A stretch of 64,000 nucleotides of DNA, taken from Vondammii sp040505895 (GTDB lineage Bacteria; Pseudomonadota; Gammaproteobacteria; Chromatiales; Chromatiaceae). Below, piece after piece: positions 17,627 through 26,945 of this stretch; the stretch's first letter is position 1; each line of letters begins with the position of its first letter. Below the pieces are notes generated by a model. That model did not search any database. It had not been told where the DNA came from and saw only the letters and a program-made list of their open reading frames with translations. Position numbers and translations under genes: made by a program. Location: assembly GCA_040505895.1 (NCBI GenBank), contig JBEVXU010000004.1, positions 1 through 64,000 on the forward strand, written 5' to 3'.

Positions 17627-19612
17627 GTGATACAAGCAGCTGATGATGGGCAACAAAAAAAGAAACCCGCTCTTACAAAAACCCAGTGGATAGCGGGGGG
17701 TCTGTTTTTCCTTGCAGCCCTGATGATGGCGTGGGTTGTACCTACTATTCAGATTGCCTGGGTCAGTGCCATTCTGATGCTCACCATCTACCTATTCGCC
17801 TTTGAAGTGGTTGGTGTTGACGTTGCCGCTGTCACTGTAATGGTTCTGCTTGGACTCACCAGCTTGTTGGCACCGGTCATGGGCCTCGACCAGGCGCTGG
17901 TTGATAGCAAACACCTTTTTGACGGGTTCAGCTCCAATGCTGTGATCTCCATTATTGCGGTGATGATCATTGGTGCCGGTCTCGACCGCACCGGCATTAT
18001 GAGCCAGGTTGCGGGCTTTATCCTCAAGGCAGGTGGTTCAACAGAGAACCGCATCATACCAATCATCTCCAGCACCGTCGGTATCATCTCCTCATTTATG
18101 CAGAACGTCGGCGCCGCCGCCCTCTTTCTGCCGGTGGTCTCTCGCATCTCCGCCCGCTCCGGTCTGCCCATGTCCCGTCTGCTGATGCCGATGGGCTTCT
18201 GTGCCATCCTCGGCGGCACGGTCACCATGGTCGGTTCATCCCCCCTCATTCTGCTCAACGACCTGATACTCACCTCCAATACGGCGTTACCAGAATCCCA
18301 GCAGATGGAGACCTGGGGACTCTTCTCCGTAACCCCTATCGGCCTCGCCTTGATGGTAACGGGTATTCTCTATTTTGTGATTGCCGGCCGCTTCGTTCTG
18401 CCCACATCTAAAGTCGAAAGCAGCACTTCCGCCGCCGACCCTATGCAATACTTTCATGACGTCTATGGCCTGGAGTACAAGGTCAGAGAGGTGGTAGTCA
18501 CCGATAACAGCAAGATGATCGGCAAGATGATCGGCAAGGTAGAGTCAGACTTCTGTGTACGCATTATCGCCACCAAGCTTCCCGGCGAGGCCAACCGTGT
18601 CGGCCCAGGCGCCCTGGCCCGTGATACCAGCATCCAGGCCGGTATGGTGCTGGGTGTGGTAGCCGCCCCCGATGATCTTAAGACCATGGTGCAGGCCCTA
18701 GGCCTGAAACTGCGTGAAAACATGCGCACTTTCATCGATGACCTATCCAGCCGCAAGGCGGGTATTGCCGAGGTGGTTATTCCACCAGGTTCCCAACTGA
18801 TCGGAAAAAGTGCCCGTGACGTCTGGATGCGCAAAGTCTATGGCTTGGCGATGGTAGGCCTCAACCGTGGCGGCGAAACACTGGGTGAAGGAGAAAATAT
18901 CCGCAACATGCCATTCCAGCCTGGCGATACCTTGGTGGTTCACACCACCTGGGTAGCCCTGGAGCGCCTGGAAAAGGATCGTAACTTCGTTGTGGTCACT
19001 ACCGAGTATCCCCGTGAGGAAGAAGTTCGCCCCCACAAACTGGGCTGGGCCGGACTCTTCTTCAGCATCGCTCTCTTTATGGTGCTGTTCACCGATATTC
19101 GCCTCTCTATCGCGCTACTAACCGGTGCGGTGGGCATGATCCTCTCCGGTGTACTCTCCATCGATGAAGCCTATGAAGCGGTGAGCTGGAAAACCGTATT
19201 CCTCCTGGCATCGTTGATTCCACTTGGGCTGGCGGTTGAAACCACCGGTACTGCCAAGTGGATCGCCGACCAGACACTGTCAGTAGTAGGCGACATGCCG
19301 ATCTGGGTAATTCAGGCGGCAGTGGCCACACTGGCCACCTTCTTCACCCTGGTCATGTCCAATGTCGGTGCTACTGTATTGCTGGTGCCCCTGGCGGTCA
19401 ATATTGCTATCGGCGCCGGCGCCGATCCAGCCATGTTTGCCCTAACGGTGGCCATTGCGACATCCAACTCATTCCTTATCCCCACCCATCAGGTCAACGC
19501 CTTGATTATGGGGCCTGGTGGTTATCGGGTACCGGACTTTATGAAAGCCGGCAGCATTATGACCATTCTCTTTCTTGTGGTAATGATCGCCATGATGAAC
19601 CTGGTAATGTAG
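17627..19612 (+). CDS. SLC13-family permease with central TrkA-C domains
   Basis: This 661-residue inner-membrane transporter has two blocks of membrane helices (about 25-255 and 485-660) split by a soluble region with two TrkA-C/RCK-C type domains (about 285-370 and 375-460). The SLC13/DASS-like symporters move sulfate, phosphate, citrate or dicarboxylates with sodium; the double TrkA-C insert is typical of the 'SLC13 family permease' group of sulfur-rich and marine bacteria. The end of each half carries matching motifs (SSFMQNVGAAALFLP and LVMSNVGATVLLVP), the inverted-repeat signature of the fold. The start is GTG behind GAGGTGG. A structured leader precedes it. Confidence 0.9.
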   Translation: MIQAADDGQQKKKPALTKTQWIAGGLFFLAALMMAWVVPTIQIAWVSAILMLTIYLFAFEVVGVDVAAVTVMVLLGLTSLLAPVMGLDQALVDSKHLFDGFSSNAVISIIAVMIIGAGLDRTGIMSQVAGFILKAGGSTENRIIPIISSTVGIISSFMQNVGAAALFLPVVSRISARSGLPMSRLLMPMGFCAILGGTVTMVGSSPLILLNDLILTSNTALPESQQMETWGLFSVTPIGLALMVTGILYFVIAGRFVLPTSKVESSTSAADPMQYFHDVYGLEYKVREVVVTDNSKMIGKMIGKVESDFCVRIIATKLPGEANRVGPGALARDTSIQAGMVLGVVAAPDDLKTMVQALGLKLRENMRTFIDDLSSRKAGIAEVVIPPGSQLIGKSARDVWMRKVYGLAMVGLNRGGETLGEGENIRNMPFQPGDTLVVHTTWVALERLEKDRNFVVVTTEYPREEEVRPHKLGWAGLFFSIALFMVLFTDIRLSIALLTGAVGMILSGVLSIDEAYEAVSWKTVFLLASLIPLGLAVETTGTAKWIADQTLSVVGDMPIWVIQAAVATLATFFTLVMSNVGATVLLVPLAVNIAIGAGADPAMFALTVAIATSNSFLIPTHQVNALIMGPGGYRVPDFMKAGSIMTILFLVVMIAMMNLVM

Positions 19613-19643
19613 ATGTAAAGGTTCCCTCGATCTTACCTTTCAC

Positions 19644-19810
19644 CTAAGGAACCTCTGAACGAATCATGATCACGCATCTTGGCGCCGAAATTTGCCACTT
19701 TATCGTTGTGAATCTTCGCAATAGCCTGCTATTACGTGCGATTCACGCCTCAAATTGACAAATTCCGATCACCAATCTGCTGTGACCAGATTCATTCAGA
19801 GGTTCCCTAA
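19644..19810. repeat. Long palindromic element, family B copy 1
   Basis: A 167-bp near-complete palindrome. Ends CTAAGGAACCTCTGA (19644-19658) and TCAGAGGTTCCCTAA (19796-19810) match in inverted orientation at 13 of 15 positions. Inner arms include GTGAATC (19708-19714) and GATTCAC (19740-19746) around a CCTGC-type centre. It contains no gene. A second copy lies at 27835-28000, and a lone end-like stretch (TAGGGAAACTCTGAATAAAT) at 11521. Confidence 0.85.
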
Positions 19811-19916
19811 TGAGGCACTGTGGTGAAGAGTCGAGTAGAATATGGGGAATGACAACACCCGGTTGACGGGGGGAGAGCCCCCCTTAAGACCGCCTTATTG
19901 AGTGATAAAGAGCGCC

Positions 19917-20801
19917 ATGACACACATAATCGATGGGAAATCCATTGCCGCAGACCTCCGTAATACCATTGCCGGTGCGGTTGCCCAGCTACAGCAGAAT
20001 CAGGGAATTCAGCCAGGCCTCGCCGTGGTGCTTGTGGGTGAAGACCCTGCCAGTCAAGTCTACGTCAACATGAAGGCGAAACAGACCAAAGAGTGCGGCA
20101 TGGTCTCGTTTCAGCACAAACTCTCTGCTGACACCCCGCAGGAGGAGTTGCTTGGGCTGATAGAGAAGCTGAATCAGGATCCTGCGGTCAACGGCATCCT
20201 CGTTCAACTGCCGCTGCCCCCCCAGATCGACGAAGATATCATTATCAGCAGCATCATCCCGGAGAAAGATGTCGACGGCTTCCATCCGATCAACGTCGGA
20301 CGCGTTGCCACCACCGGCGACGGCATGGTTCCCTGCACTCCACTTGGCTGTATCACCATGCTGAAGAGTCACCTGGGTGACCTCAGTGGTAAACGCGCGA
20401 TTGTAATCGGGCGTTCCAACATCGTCGGCAAACCGATGGCAAGTCTGCTGTTAAAAGAGAGCTGCACCGTTACTATCGCCCACTCTCGTACACAAGATCT
20501 GCAAGGAGAGTGTCTTCGTGCAGATATCGTCGTTGCTGCCGTCGGCCGGCCTGAAATGGTCACAGGCGACTGGATCAAGCAGGGAGCGACTGTAATTGAC
20601 GTCGGTATCAACCGCATCGATGCCGGTGAAGGAAAAAGCCGACTAGTGGGTGATGTGGAGTTTGAGTCCGCCAGCCAGAAAGCGGGGGCTATCACTCCGG
20701 TACCCGGTGGCGTCGGCCCCATGACCATCGCCTGTCTGCTACTTAATACCTACACCGCCACTCTGAAGCAGAATGGGCTACCGGTAACTGATCTGGTATA
20801 A
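19917..20801 (+). CDS. folD: Bifunctional methylene-THF dehydrogenase / methenyl-THF cyclohydrolase
   Basis: FolD interconverts 5,10-methylene- and 10-formyl-tetrahydrofolate using NADP. The catalytic region YVNMKAKQTKECGM (with Tyr and Lys) is near residue 50, the VQLPLP motif near 98, and the NADP-binding GRSNIVGKPM near 165. The C-terminal signature PVPGGVGPMTIACLL is intact. I prefer the ATG at 19917 (MTHIIDGKSIAADLR), which matches relatives; an in-frame GTG at 19902 adds five residues. A GGGGGG/CCCCCC hairpin at 19868-19883 lies in the leader. With fhs at 25251 it forms the one-carbon pathway. Confidence 0.96.
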   Translation: MTHIIDGKSIAADLRNTIAGAVAQLQQNQGIQPGLAVVLVGEDPASQVYVNMKAKQTKECGMVSFQHKLSADTPQEELLGLIEKLNQDPAVNGILVQLPLPPQIDEDIIISSIIPEKDVDGFHPINVGRVATTGDGMVPCTPLGCITMLKSHLGDLSGKRAIVIGRSNIVGKPMASLLLKESCTVTIAHSRTQDLQGECLRADIVVAAVGRPEMVTGDWIKQGATVIDVGINRIDAGEGKSRLVGDVEFESASQKAGAITPVPGGVGPMTIACLLLNTYTATLKQNGLPVTDLV

Positions 20802-20819
20802 CGCAAACCACTCACTAAG

Positions 20820-20854
20820 AAGCGCAGAGAGCTCAAACTCTCTGCGCTTTTTTT
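20820..20854 (+). terminator. Intrinsic terminator after folD
   Basis: A perfect 12-bp stem (AAGCGCAGAGAG at 20820-20831, CTCTCTGCGCTT at 20838-20849) with a 6-nt loop is followed by a run of T to 20854. It lies 19 bp after the folD stop. Confidence 0.95.
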
Positions 20855-21165
20855 GTGCTACTGCACTTTTGCCGGCAGATTCAGGCAGCAATACGAGGGG
20901 AAGAGTAAGAATGAATTACCGCAACAAGGGTAACTTCTGAGTAACCCCGAACAGAACGGCCGTATCCAATTCAGCAGAAGATCACACTTCCTAAAAGGTG
21001 GGTTTTCTACTTGTTAACGCTTTTGACTTAGAACATACATAGGGGCCCTGGCGGATAATAGAATAAGTGTTTTATCACAGACAGTTCCCCTAGTAGACCA
21101 TGCGGGAAGTTCGGTAACTCACAGAACCCCTGAATAGAGTATTTTACAGAGCATTCGGCAAGGCA
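20855..21165. other. Intergenic stretch with no gene seen
   Basis: 311 bp between the folD terminator and the NorE-like gene. No reading frame, RNA gene or palindromic element was recognised. It presumably holds the promoter of the NorE/NorF-like pair. I looked for an FNR-type site (TTGAT-N4-ATCAA) and found none. Confidence 0.5.
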
Positions 21166-21792
21166 ATGAACGGTACACTCACGGTCAAACCCTCACCAAA
21201 AGGTTTCAAAAAAGGTCTTGTCGTCCCCGACCCTAAACCGGGCAGAGTGCCTGGCAATATGGCAATCTGGGTAGCCATTTTTTCCGAAATGAGCGAGTTC
21301 GCCATGATGTTTATCATCATATTCCTCGCTATGGTGCATAACCCGGAAGTTTTCTCTGCAGGGCCAGACAAGCTCAATACCCTGGCGGGAATGCTCAATA
21401 CCCTTACCCTGCTCTCCAGCAGCTACTTCGTAGTCAAAGCCGTCCACTGCATTCGCCTTGACCGCCCAGATCTATCAGTACGCTGGATGTGGAGAGCAGT
21501 GGCTGCTGGTGCACTCTATCTGGTAATTAAATACTGGGAGTTTCAATGGAACAGTGCCCAGGGATACAGTGCTGAAACTGACCTCTTCTTTACCGTCTAC
21601 TACTACACCACCTTCAACCATTTCCTCCATGTAGGTTGGGGAAGCGGTGCCCTGCTGTGGGGAATCTACCGGCTAAAGACTGGTGCTTACAGTGCACAAG
21701 AGCATGAAGGTCTTGAGACGATCGCCAGTTACTGGCACATGATCGACCTTGCCTGGATCGTGATTTTCCCACTGCTATATGTATTGAGATAG
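21166..21792 (+). CDS. Cytochrome c oxidase subunit III-like protein (NorE-like)
   Basis: This 208-residue inner-membrane protein is of the heme-copper oxidase subunit III family. About five hydrophobic segments are seen, with the family's GNMAIWVAIFSEMSEFAMMF near residue 30-49 and YYTTFNHFLHVGWG near 148-161. The short, 5-helix form without neighbouring subunit I or II genes is typical of NorE, an accessory protein of nitric oxide reductase. The small partner at 21802 resembles NorF, which supports that call. No norCB genes lie in the window, so the partner oxidase or reductase is elsewhere. A role outside denitrification is possible. Confidence 0.85.
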   Translation: MNGTLTVKPSPKGFKKGLVVPDPKPGRVPGNMAIWVAIFSEMSEFAMMFIIIFLAMVHNPEVFSAGPDKLNTLAGMLNTLTLLSSSYFVVKAVHCIRLDRPDLSVRWMWRAVAAGALYLVIKYWEFQWNSAQGYSAETDLFFTVYYYTTFNHFLHVGWGSGALLWGIYRLKTGAYSAQEHEGLETIASYWHMIDLAWIVIFPLLYVLR

Positions 21793-21801
21793 AAACGAAA
21801 A

Positions 21802-22092
21802 ATGCGGATAAACCTTCGGAATATCGATTTTATCTGGATGCTGCTTATGAGCATCACAGTGATCAACGCACTGATTGCCGAAACGGCTGATGGCGGATTT
21901 ATGGTATCCGTGGTTGTCGCAATATCCGTTGCCTTTAAAGGACGCATGGTAGTGCAACGCTTCATGGAGCTGCACAATGCAAATCGTTTCATCCGTACTA
22001 TGATGAATGCCTACTTTTATGTCATTCCACTACTGATTGTACTTGTACAGGCCTACCCGGAAACGATTGCACAGCTAACCCGGCTTAATTAA
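21802..22092 (+). CDS. Small membrane protein, prokaryotic COX subunit IV / NorF-like
   Basis: This 96-residue protein has three hydrophobic segments (about 9-25, 31-45 and 71-88). The central FKGRMVVQRFMEL is the usual signature of prokaryotic cytochrome c oxidase subunit IV and NorF-like proteins. It starts nine bases after the subunit III-like gene, so the two are surely cotranscribed. A family A palindrome begins six bases after its stop and may form the transcript end. Confidence 0.82.
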   Translation: MRINLRNIDFIWMLLMSITVINALIAETADGGFMVSVVVAISVAFKGRMVVQRFMELHNANRFIRTMMNAYFYVIPLLIVLVQAYPETIAQLTRLN

Positions 22093-22097
22093 AAAAG

Positions 22098-22245
22098 TGG
22101 CTATGCGCAATAGTCCTGAAGCACTAACTTCATAGTAAAAAGGTGCATCTGTAGGAGCGAATTTATTCGCGATCAAGCGACCGGGCATGTTCTTCGCGAA
22201 CAAGTTCGCTCTTACACCCGGTTCCCGGGTTATTGTGCACAGCCA
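22098..22245. repeat. REP-type palindromic element, family A copy 2
   Basis: A 148-bp palindrome with ends TGGCTATGCGCAATA (22098-22112) and TATTGTGCACAGCCA (22231-22245), complementary at 13 of 15 positions. The core arms lie at 22151-22172 and 22194-22215 and match copy 1 closely. It fills the space between the NorF-like gene and the convergent PLA2-like gene. Confidence 0.9.
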
Positions 22246-22255
22246 TTTTAAAGAA

Positions 22256-22750
22256 TCACTTCTCCGCTGAAGATCTGCTTACCTTTAGCTCTTGAGAAAT
22301 GCTTTTTATCATCACCCCAAGCATCTCCAGCTTACTCGACACTTCACCTTTTTCCTGCTCACTCAATGCCTTGTAACCACGCAGGTAGGGCCAGCCATAT
22401 CCCCAACGATAACTGGTTGGAAAGTATGGAGAACCGCCTACACGCACACCGGCCAACATCAGCTTGGCTACTTTCGGTTTACCCACTTTTTCAACACACT
22501 GCTCCAGTGCCTGATCTACCTTAAGCCGCTCTTCGTAGGTGCCGCCTTTCCAATAGCTGAGATCGTGACGAATGCAGCAACTCACCCACAACGACTGATG
22601 ACTGATGGTGCCATTGGGAAAGGAGCTGCACCCATCGCTGACGAATGGTTTCAATTCGGCTGCAACCACAGCAGGTGGGGTGAAAAGTAGGGCTACCAGC
22701 AAGGTAGTAGCCCCTGCCACACCACCATTTATGGCTAAATTTTCAGCCAT
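22256..22750 (-). CDS. Secreted phospholipase A2-like protein
   Basis: This protein of about 164 residues begins with a likely signal peptide (MAENLAINGGVAGATTLLVA, then a hydrophobic run ending VVAAE). The mature part has WVSCCIRHDLSYWKGG, which matches the CCxxHD calcium/catalytic motif of phospholipase A2, with the aspartate-histidine pair in place. A GCSSFP stretch before it and further conserved Trp/Tyr residues fit bacterial proteins annotated with this fold. Longer in-frame starts reach into the upstream rubrerythrin gene and are rejected. Whether it has lipase activity is unknown. It is 46 bp downstream of the rubrerythrin gene on the same strand. Confidence 0.72.
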   Translation of the reverse strand: MAENLAINGGVAGATTLLVALLFTPPAVVAAELKPFVSDGCSSFPNGTISHQSLWVSCCIRHDLSYWKGGTYEERLKVDQALEQCVEKVGKPKVAKLMLAGVRVGGSPYFPTSYRWGYGWPYLRGYKALSEQEKGEVSSKLEMLGVMIKSISQELKVSRSSAEK

Positions 22751-22796
22751 ACATGTAGCAATACGTCGATCTGTAGAAGCGTGAAATAAAGATCCC

Positions 22797-23285
22797 CTAA
22801 TACTCATCCAACGTGCGATTCCATTCAGCACTTTCCAACCATTGAGTTGGGCTTGAGAGGAAATCGATAATTCCTTCAAGCACTTGATAATGCTTCCCCT
22901 CTTCCCTTGCAATTTTTACCAGCATCTCTTTCAGGGCGGGGTCATCAGTCTCATCTGCCTTTTGTTGATAGAATTCCTGACTCTTCTTTTCATGGACTTG
23001 GGCGGCTCGATAGAGACCTATTTCATCCTCATTAGCCACATGAGCTCCATCCGGCCTCATTTTGGAAAAAATCTCTTTAATGTTGGGCAACATACCTTCA
23101 TCAATTCCAGGTACTTCCACATTTTCCCTAAATGCCTTGAATACCTCGAAGTGCTCTACCTCAGAATCCGCCAACTCCGTCAATATTCTTTTCATTCCTG
23201 AGCTGTCGGTCTGCTCCGCCAGTTTGCGGTAGTGCGCCTCGCCCTCTTTCTCAATTTGCATAGCATATTTGAGAATATCCATCAA
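22797..23285 (-). CDS. Rubrerythrin-type ferritin-like di-iron protein
   Basis: This 162-residue four-helix-bundle protein has Glu/His ligands spaced as in the ferritin-like superfamily (IEKEGEAHYRKLAE in helix A, DSEVEHFEVF in helix B, KKSQEFYQQKADE in helix C, REEGKHYQVLEG in helix D). It lacks the C-terminal rubredoxin domain of true rubrerythrin. Such proteins reduce hydrogen peroxide or handle iron in microaerobic cells. It precedes the PLA2-like gene and is 91 bp from the next gene upstream. An SD-like GGAGG lies about 8 bp before the ATG. Confidence 0.85.
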   Translation of the reverse strand: MMDILKYAMQIEKEGEAHYRKLAEQTDSSGMKRILTELADSEVEHFEVFKAFRENVEVPGIDEGMLPNIKEIFSKMRPDGAHVANEDEIGLYRAAQVHEKKSQEFYQQKADETDDPALKEMLVKIAREEGKHYQVLEGIIDFLSSPTQWLESAEWNRTLDEY

Positions 23286-23376
23286 ACACCTCCATCATCC
23301 GATTTATTAGAAATATATAGCCCATTATGGGGTACATGGATAAAAATTAACCATTCAGTTTCTCCTGTATATCGTC

Positions 23377-25206
23377 CTAGAAGCAGCGCGCCAACGCCTT
23401 CGATGGGGTGTTTTTATGCACCCAGCGATAGCTCTCATCTGTCGCCTCCAGCAGTTTGTTGAATACCTGGGTAAGGAACTTCTGCTCACCCACAATACGG
23501 GTGCCATTGTGAAACAGAATCGCCGGATAGAAGGGGTCATGTAACTTCTTCCCCTCTTTCAGACCATCCGCTTTAAAGGCAACCTGATCGGGACTGATCG
23601 ACGCCATCGACCCAAGGGAAGGGCTGATCTCAAATTCAACATGATCATAGGCCTGATAAGCCAGTTCCGAGCAGACAATTTTATCCTTAGTAAAGGCGTC
23701 GAAGGCAAAGTCGTAGCGCTTTCCCAGCTGCTGAAAGCTATTGATCAACGCGCGACGAATCTCGGCCATAGTGTTGCAACCGCTACTATTTGGATCATTA
23801 CTCTCACCCTCCCCATCGCAAGTTTGCGGGCGTATCACACCCAAGTCATCGATATCTAAAAAGTGTTCCAACGTATGGAATTCGACCCCTGATCTAAGGG
23901 CTTCAATAATTCGAGCTCCCGCCTCAACCGACTCCTGAAATGTAGGAGACTTCGGATAGTTGTGAAATATTACTGCTTCTTGATGTAGCGCAGGGAGTTG
24001 TTCCCAGATACCGTTGGCCTGTAGCTCCGTTTTGCTGCCGGTCCAGATCGCAACATGGCCATAGTGACCCGGGATATATTTATCTGTGGAACGAAACGGC
24101 GTTTTCTCCAGCAGGATGTCACCCGCCCTAAGTTCACCAGATAGCCGGTCCAATGCCTGCTGCTCCCCATGATAGGCGTTATACATCACTCCCTTGCGGC
24201 ACTGCCCCTGCCCCGCCAGATTTCCAAACAGTTGACTCAAATTATGGGCGCGGTCTCGCCACCACGATTTGAAACTATCGACGTTCTTGTTCCACCAGAG
24301 TGAGAGACCCTTACGTTGGGCCAGTTTTTCCGGTGACTCCTTGGTATAACGGTAGGCGATAGAGTTGCGAATCACCCTGTCCAGATTGCGTTCCATCTTC
24401 ATCGCCTCATCATCGATGAGATGATCTCCTTTCGAGCCCTTTGACACCTTACCAATCACATCATAGTGGCTGACGGCCTGAGAGAGATGCCCCAGCAGAT
24501 CACCACTCTCGACCCTGTCCCAGAGTGTGATCAGTTCCTGACTTACATCCCGGTAGCGGCCATCCATATAGCGGAAGGATTTTCGCATCTCCTCATCGAA
24601 CAGGTACTTACTCAATACCGCCTCATAGCTATCAAACATTACCACTGCCGAGGCGAGCATGATTTTGAAATTAAGGGTGAAAAGGCGCCCCCGTCGATCA
24701 TTGGGATTAATAACCACCCTCTCCTTGGATATATGGGTGGGCCTTTGCTGGGTGATCAAGATATCCACCTCGCTCCACACCTCCGCAACCTGTTCCAGCG
24801 AGTAGACCTCCTCAGAGAAACCGGTAAATACATTGGATGACAACAAGCCAAGCAGGGGACGCCTGATATCCCGTACATAGATCACCCCACCCTCCAGCAT
24901 CTCACTCTGTAGACGGTTGCGCATATTGGTGGGGATGGTACTGGTAGCGTTGACACAGGCCAACTCATCTATCAACAGATCCTGGCGGTATAGCCAGCGC
25001 TGTTTTTCCAGGCAGTAGGCACGATTCTTCTCCTCTTTGGAACCGCGCTCATTCATTATCTCGCCATACTTCTTCTCTGCTTCACGGCGGAAGAGATCAG
25101 CCGTCTCCTTGATAAGCAGAAAACCGTAACCCTTGGCTTTTACTTTATCTTCGAGTTGTTCATTTGTGAATTGAAGAGGGCCGGCCGCCCATGAAGTCTG
25201 CGGCAC
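23377..25206 (-). CDS. YiiX/YebB-like N1pC/P60-family cysteine hydrolase, exported
   Basis: This large protein (609 residues from the GTG at 25206) ends in a permuted papain-like domain. The histidine lies in GHYGHVAIWTGS (about 368-379), and the catalytic cysteine in KIVCSELAYQAYD (about 538-550), the order of YiiX/YaeF relatives. An N-terminal helical domain of about 340 residues is unusual for this group. In frame upstream of the GTG the sequence reads IAFIKRYLSLCLILLVPQTS and then WAAG, a good signal peptide, with GGAGGG before it, so the true start is probably a CTG at 25254 overlapping the fhs stop. It follows fhs directly and is likely cotranscribed. Confidence 0.82.
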   Translation of the reverse strand: MPQTSWAAGPLQFTNEQLEDKVKAKGYGFLLIKETADLFRREAEKKYGEIMNERGSKEEKNRAYCLEKQRWLYRQDLLIDELACVNATSTIPTNMRNRLQSEMLEGGVIYVRDIRRPLLGLLSSNVFTGFSEEVYSLEQVAEVWSEVDILITQQRPTHISKERVVINPNDRRGRLFTLNFKIMLASAVVMFDSYEAVLSKYLFDEEMRKSFRYMDGRYRDVSQELITLWDRVESGDLLGHLSQAVSHYDVIGKVSKGSKGDHLIDDEAMKMERNLDRVIRNSIAYRYTKESPEKLAQRKGLSLWWNKNVDSFKSWWRDRAHNLSQLFGNLAGQGQCRKGVMYNAYHGEQQALDRLSGELRAGDILLEKTPFRSTDKYIPGHYGHVAIWTGSKTELQANGIWEQLPALHQEAVIFHNYPKSPTFQESVEAGARIIEALRSGVEFHTLEHFLDIDDLGVIRPQTCDGEGESNDPNSSGCNTMAEIRRALINSFQQLGKRYDFAFDAFTKDKIVCSELAYQAYDHVEFEISPSLGSMASISPDQVAFKADGLKEGKKLHDPFYPAILFHNGTRIVGEQKFLTQVFNKLLEATDESYRWVHKNTPSKALARCF

Positions 25207-25250
25207 CAGTAAAATCAGGCAGAGAGACAGGTATCTTTTGATAAAGGCAA

Positions 25251-26945
25251 TCAGAACAATCCCTCCACATAACTCTCGTCGTTGATAAATATCTGCTCTG
25301 CCGTCGGCTTACGAGGCAATCCCGGCATGGTCATTACGTTACCGCAGACCACAACGAGAAAACCTGCACCGGCCGAGAGACGCAGCTCCCTGATCGGTAC
25401 CACATGATTAGACGGAGCGCCCTTCAGTTGAGGGTCGGTGGAGAAGGAGAGTGGCGTCTTGGCAATACATACCGGTAGATGACCGTACCCCTCATCCTGC
25501 AAATGAGCAAACTGATCCCGTACCTTTTGGTCCGCAATGATTCCCTGGGCACCGTACATCTCCTGGGCTACCGTTCTCACCTTATCCCACAACCGCATCT
25601 CATCATCGTAGAGGAAGCGGAAATTGGATGTTTTGGTATCGATCATGCGTACTACCGCTTCTGCCAGTTGAGTGGCCCCTTCCCCACCCATTGCCCAGTG
25701 GTCACAGATGATCGCTTCAACACCAATCTCAGCACACAGCTGTCGCAGCAGGCTGATCTCCGCCTCACGGTCTTCACTGAAGCGGTTTATCCCGACAACC
25801 ACCGGCAGACCAAACTTGCGTACATTTTCAACGTGACGAGCAATATTGGCAAAACCCTTACTCAAGGCTCCCAGATCCTCATGGGTAAGGCACTCTACGT
25901 TACAACCACCATGCATCTTCAAGGCGCGGATGGTACCGTTAATGACTACGGCATCCGGTGTTAGCCCCGACTTCCGCATCTTGATATTAAAGAACTTCTC
26001 GGCACCGAGGTCAGCACCAAAACCGGCCTCGGTAACGACATAATCGGCCAGCTTCAGTGCCGTTGAGGTGGCCAGCACCGAATTGCAGCCATGAGCGATA
26101 TTGGCAAAAGGCCCCCCATGAACAAATGCGGGGGTCCCTTCCATGGTCTGTACAAGATTAGGCTGAATGGCATCTTTCAAGAGTACGGTCATTGCCCCTT
26201 GGGCGTTGATATCACGGGCATAGACCGGGGTCAGATCACGCCGATAGCCGATGATGATATTACCGAGGCGCTGCTGCAGGTCGGTGAGACTGGTAGCCAG
26301 ACAGAAGATCGCCATCACCTCGGATGCAGCAGTGATGTCGAATCCATCCGAGCGGGGAAAACCGTTTGTGATAGCGCCCAGGCCGTTGGTTATCTCACGC
26401 AGAGCGCGATCATTCATATCCACCACCCGCCGCCAGACAACACGCCGCATATCCAGGCGCTGTTCGTTCTCCCAATAGATATGGTTATCCACCATGGCAG
26501 AGAGCAGATTATGCGCTGAACTGATGGCATGAAAGTCGCCGGTAAAGTGAAGGTTGATATCCTCCATCGGCAATACCTGAGAGTAACCGCCGCCGGCGGC
26601 ACCACCCTTGATACCAAAACACGGACCAAGGGAGGGCTCACGCAAACAGATAGCACTGCGCTTGCCGATGCGTTGCAATCCGTCACCCAAACCAACAGTG
26701 GTGGTGGTCTTCCCTTCACCCTTCCTGGTTGGGTTGATGCCGGCTACCAGGATAAGCTTGGCGTCTGGCCTGTCTTTCAGAGAGTCGATGTACTCCATAG
26801 AGACCTTGGCCTTGTGGTGACCGTAAGGCAACAGGTCACACTCCCCAATACCCAGTTGTGCCGCAATATCTTTGATGGGCTGTATCGCTGCCTCACGGGC
26901 TATCTGGATATCACTCTTCGGGTCGTTATGCTGAGACAATGGCAT
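25251..26945 (-). CDS. fhs: Formate-tetrahydrofolate ligase
   Basis: Fhs (564 residues) uses ATP to join formate to tetrahydrofolate, giving 10-formyl-THF. The P-loop PTRKGEGKTTTTVGLGDGL (about 72-90) is intact, as are the LREPSLGPCFGIKGGAAGGGY motif region and the C-terminal MPGLPRKPTAEQI. Length is normal. Most gammaproteobacteria lack Fhs; its presence with FolD at 19917 gives the cell a formate entry into the folate pool, seen in autotrophs and in purine or glycine metabolism. It precedes a YiiX-like gene, whose start overlaps its stop if the CTG start is right. Confidence 0.96.
   Translation of the reverse strand: MPLSQHNDPKSDIQIAREAAIQPIKDIAAQLGIGECDLLPYGHHKAKVSMEYIDSLKDRPDAKLILVAGINPTRKGEGKTTTTVGLGDGLQRIGKRSAICLREPSLGPCFGIKGGAAGGGYSQVLPMEDINLHFTGDFHAISSAHNLLSAMVDNHIYWENEQRLDMRRVVWRRVVDMNDRALREITNGLGAITNGFPRSDGFDITAASEVMAIFCLATSLTDLQQRLGNIIIGYRRDLTPVYARDINAQGAMTVLLKDAIQPNLVQTMEGTPAFVHGGPFANIAHGCNSVLATSTALKLADYVVTEAGFGADLGAEKFFNIKMRKSGLTPDAVVINGTIRALKMHGGCNVECLTHEDLGALSKGFANIARHVENVRKFGLPVVVGINRFSEDREAEISLLRQLCAEIGVEAIICDHWAMGGEGATQLAEAVVRMIDTKTSNFRFLYDDEMRLWDKVRTVAQEMYGAQGIIADQKVRDQFAHLQDEGYGHLPVCIAKTPLSFSTDPQLKGAPSNHVVPIRELRLSAGAGFLVVVCGNVMTMPGLPRKPTAEQIFINDESYVEGLF

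Noticed and set aside
20855..21165. FNR site upstream of the NorE-like gene
   Set aside because: I looked for TTGAT-N4-ATCAA in this gap because of the nearby fnr gene and NorE/NorF-like products, but found no convincing match.
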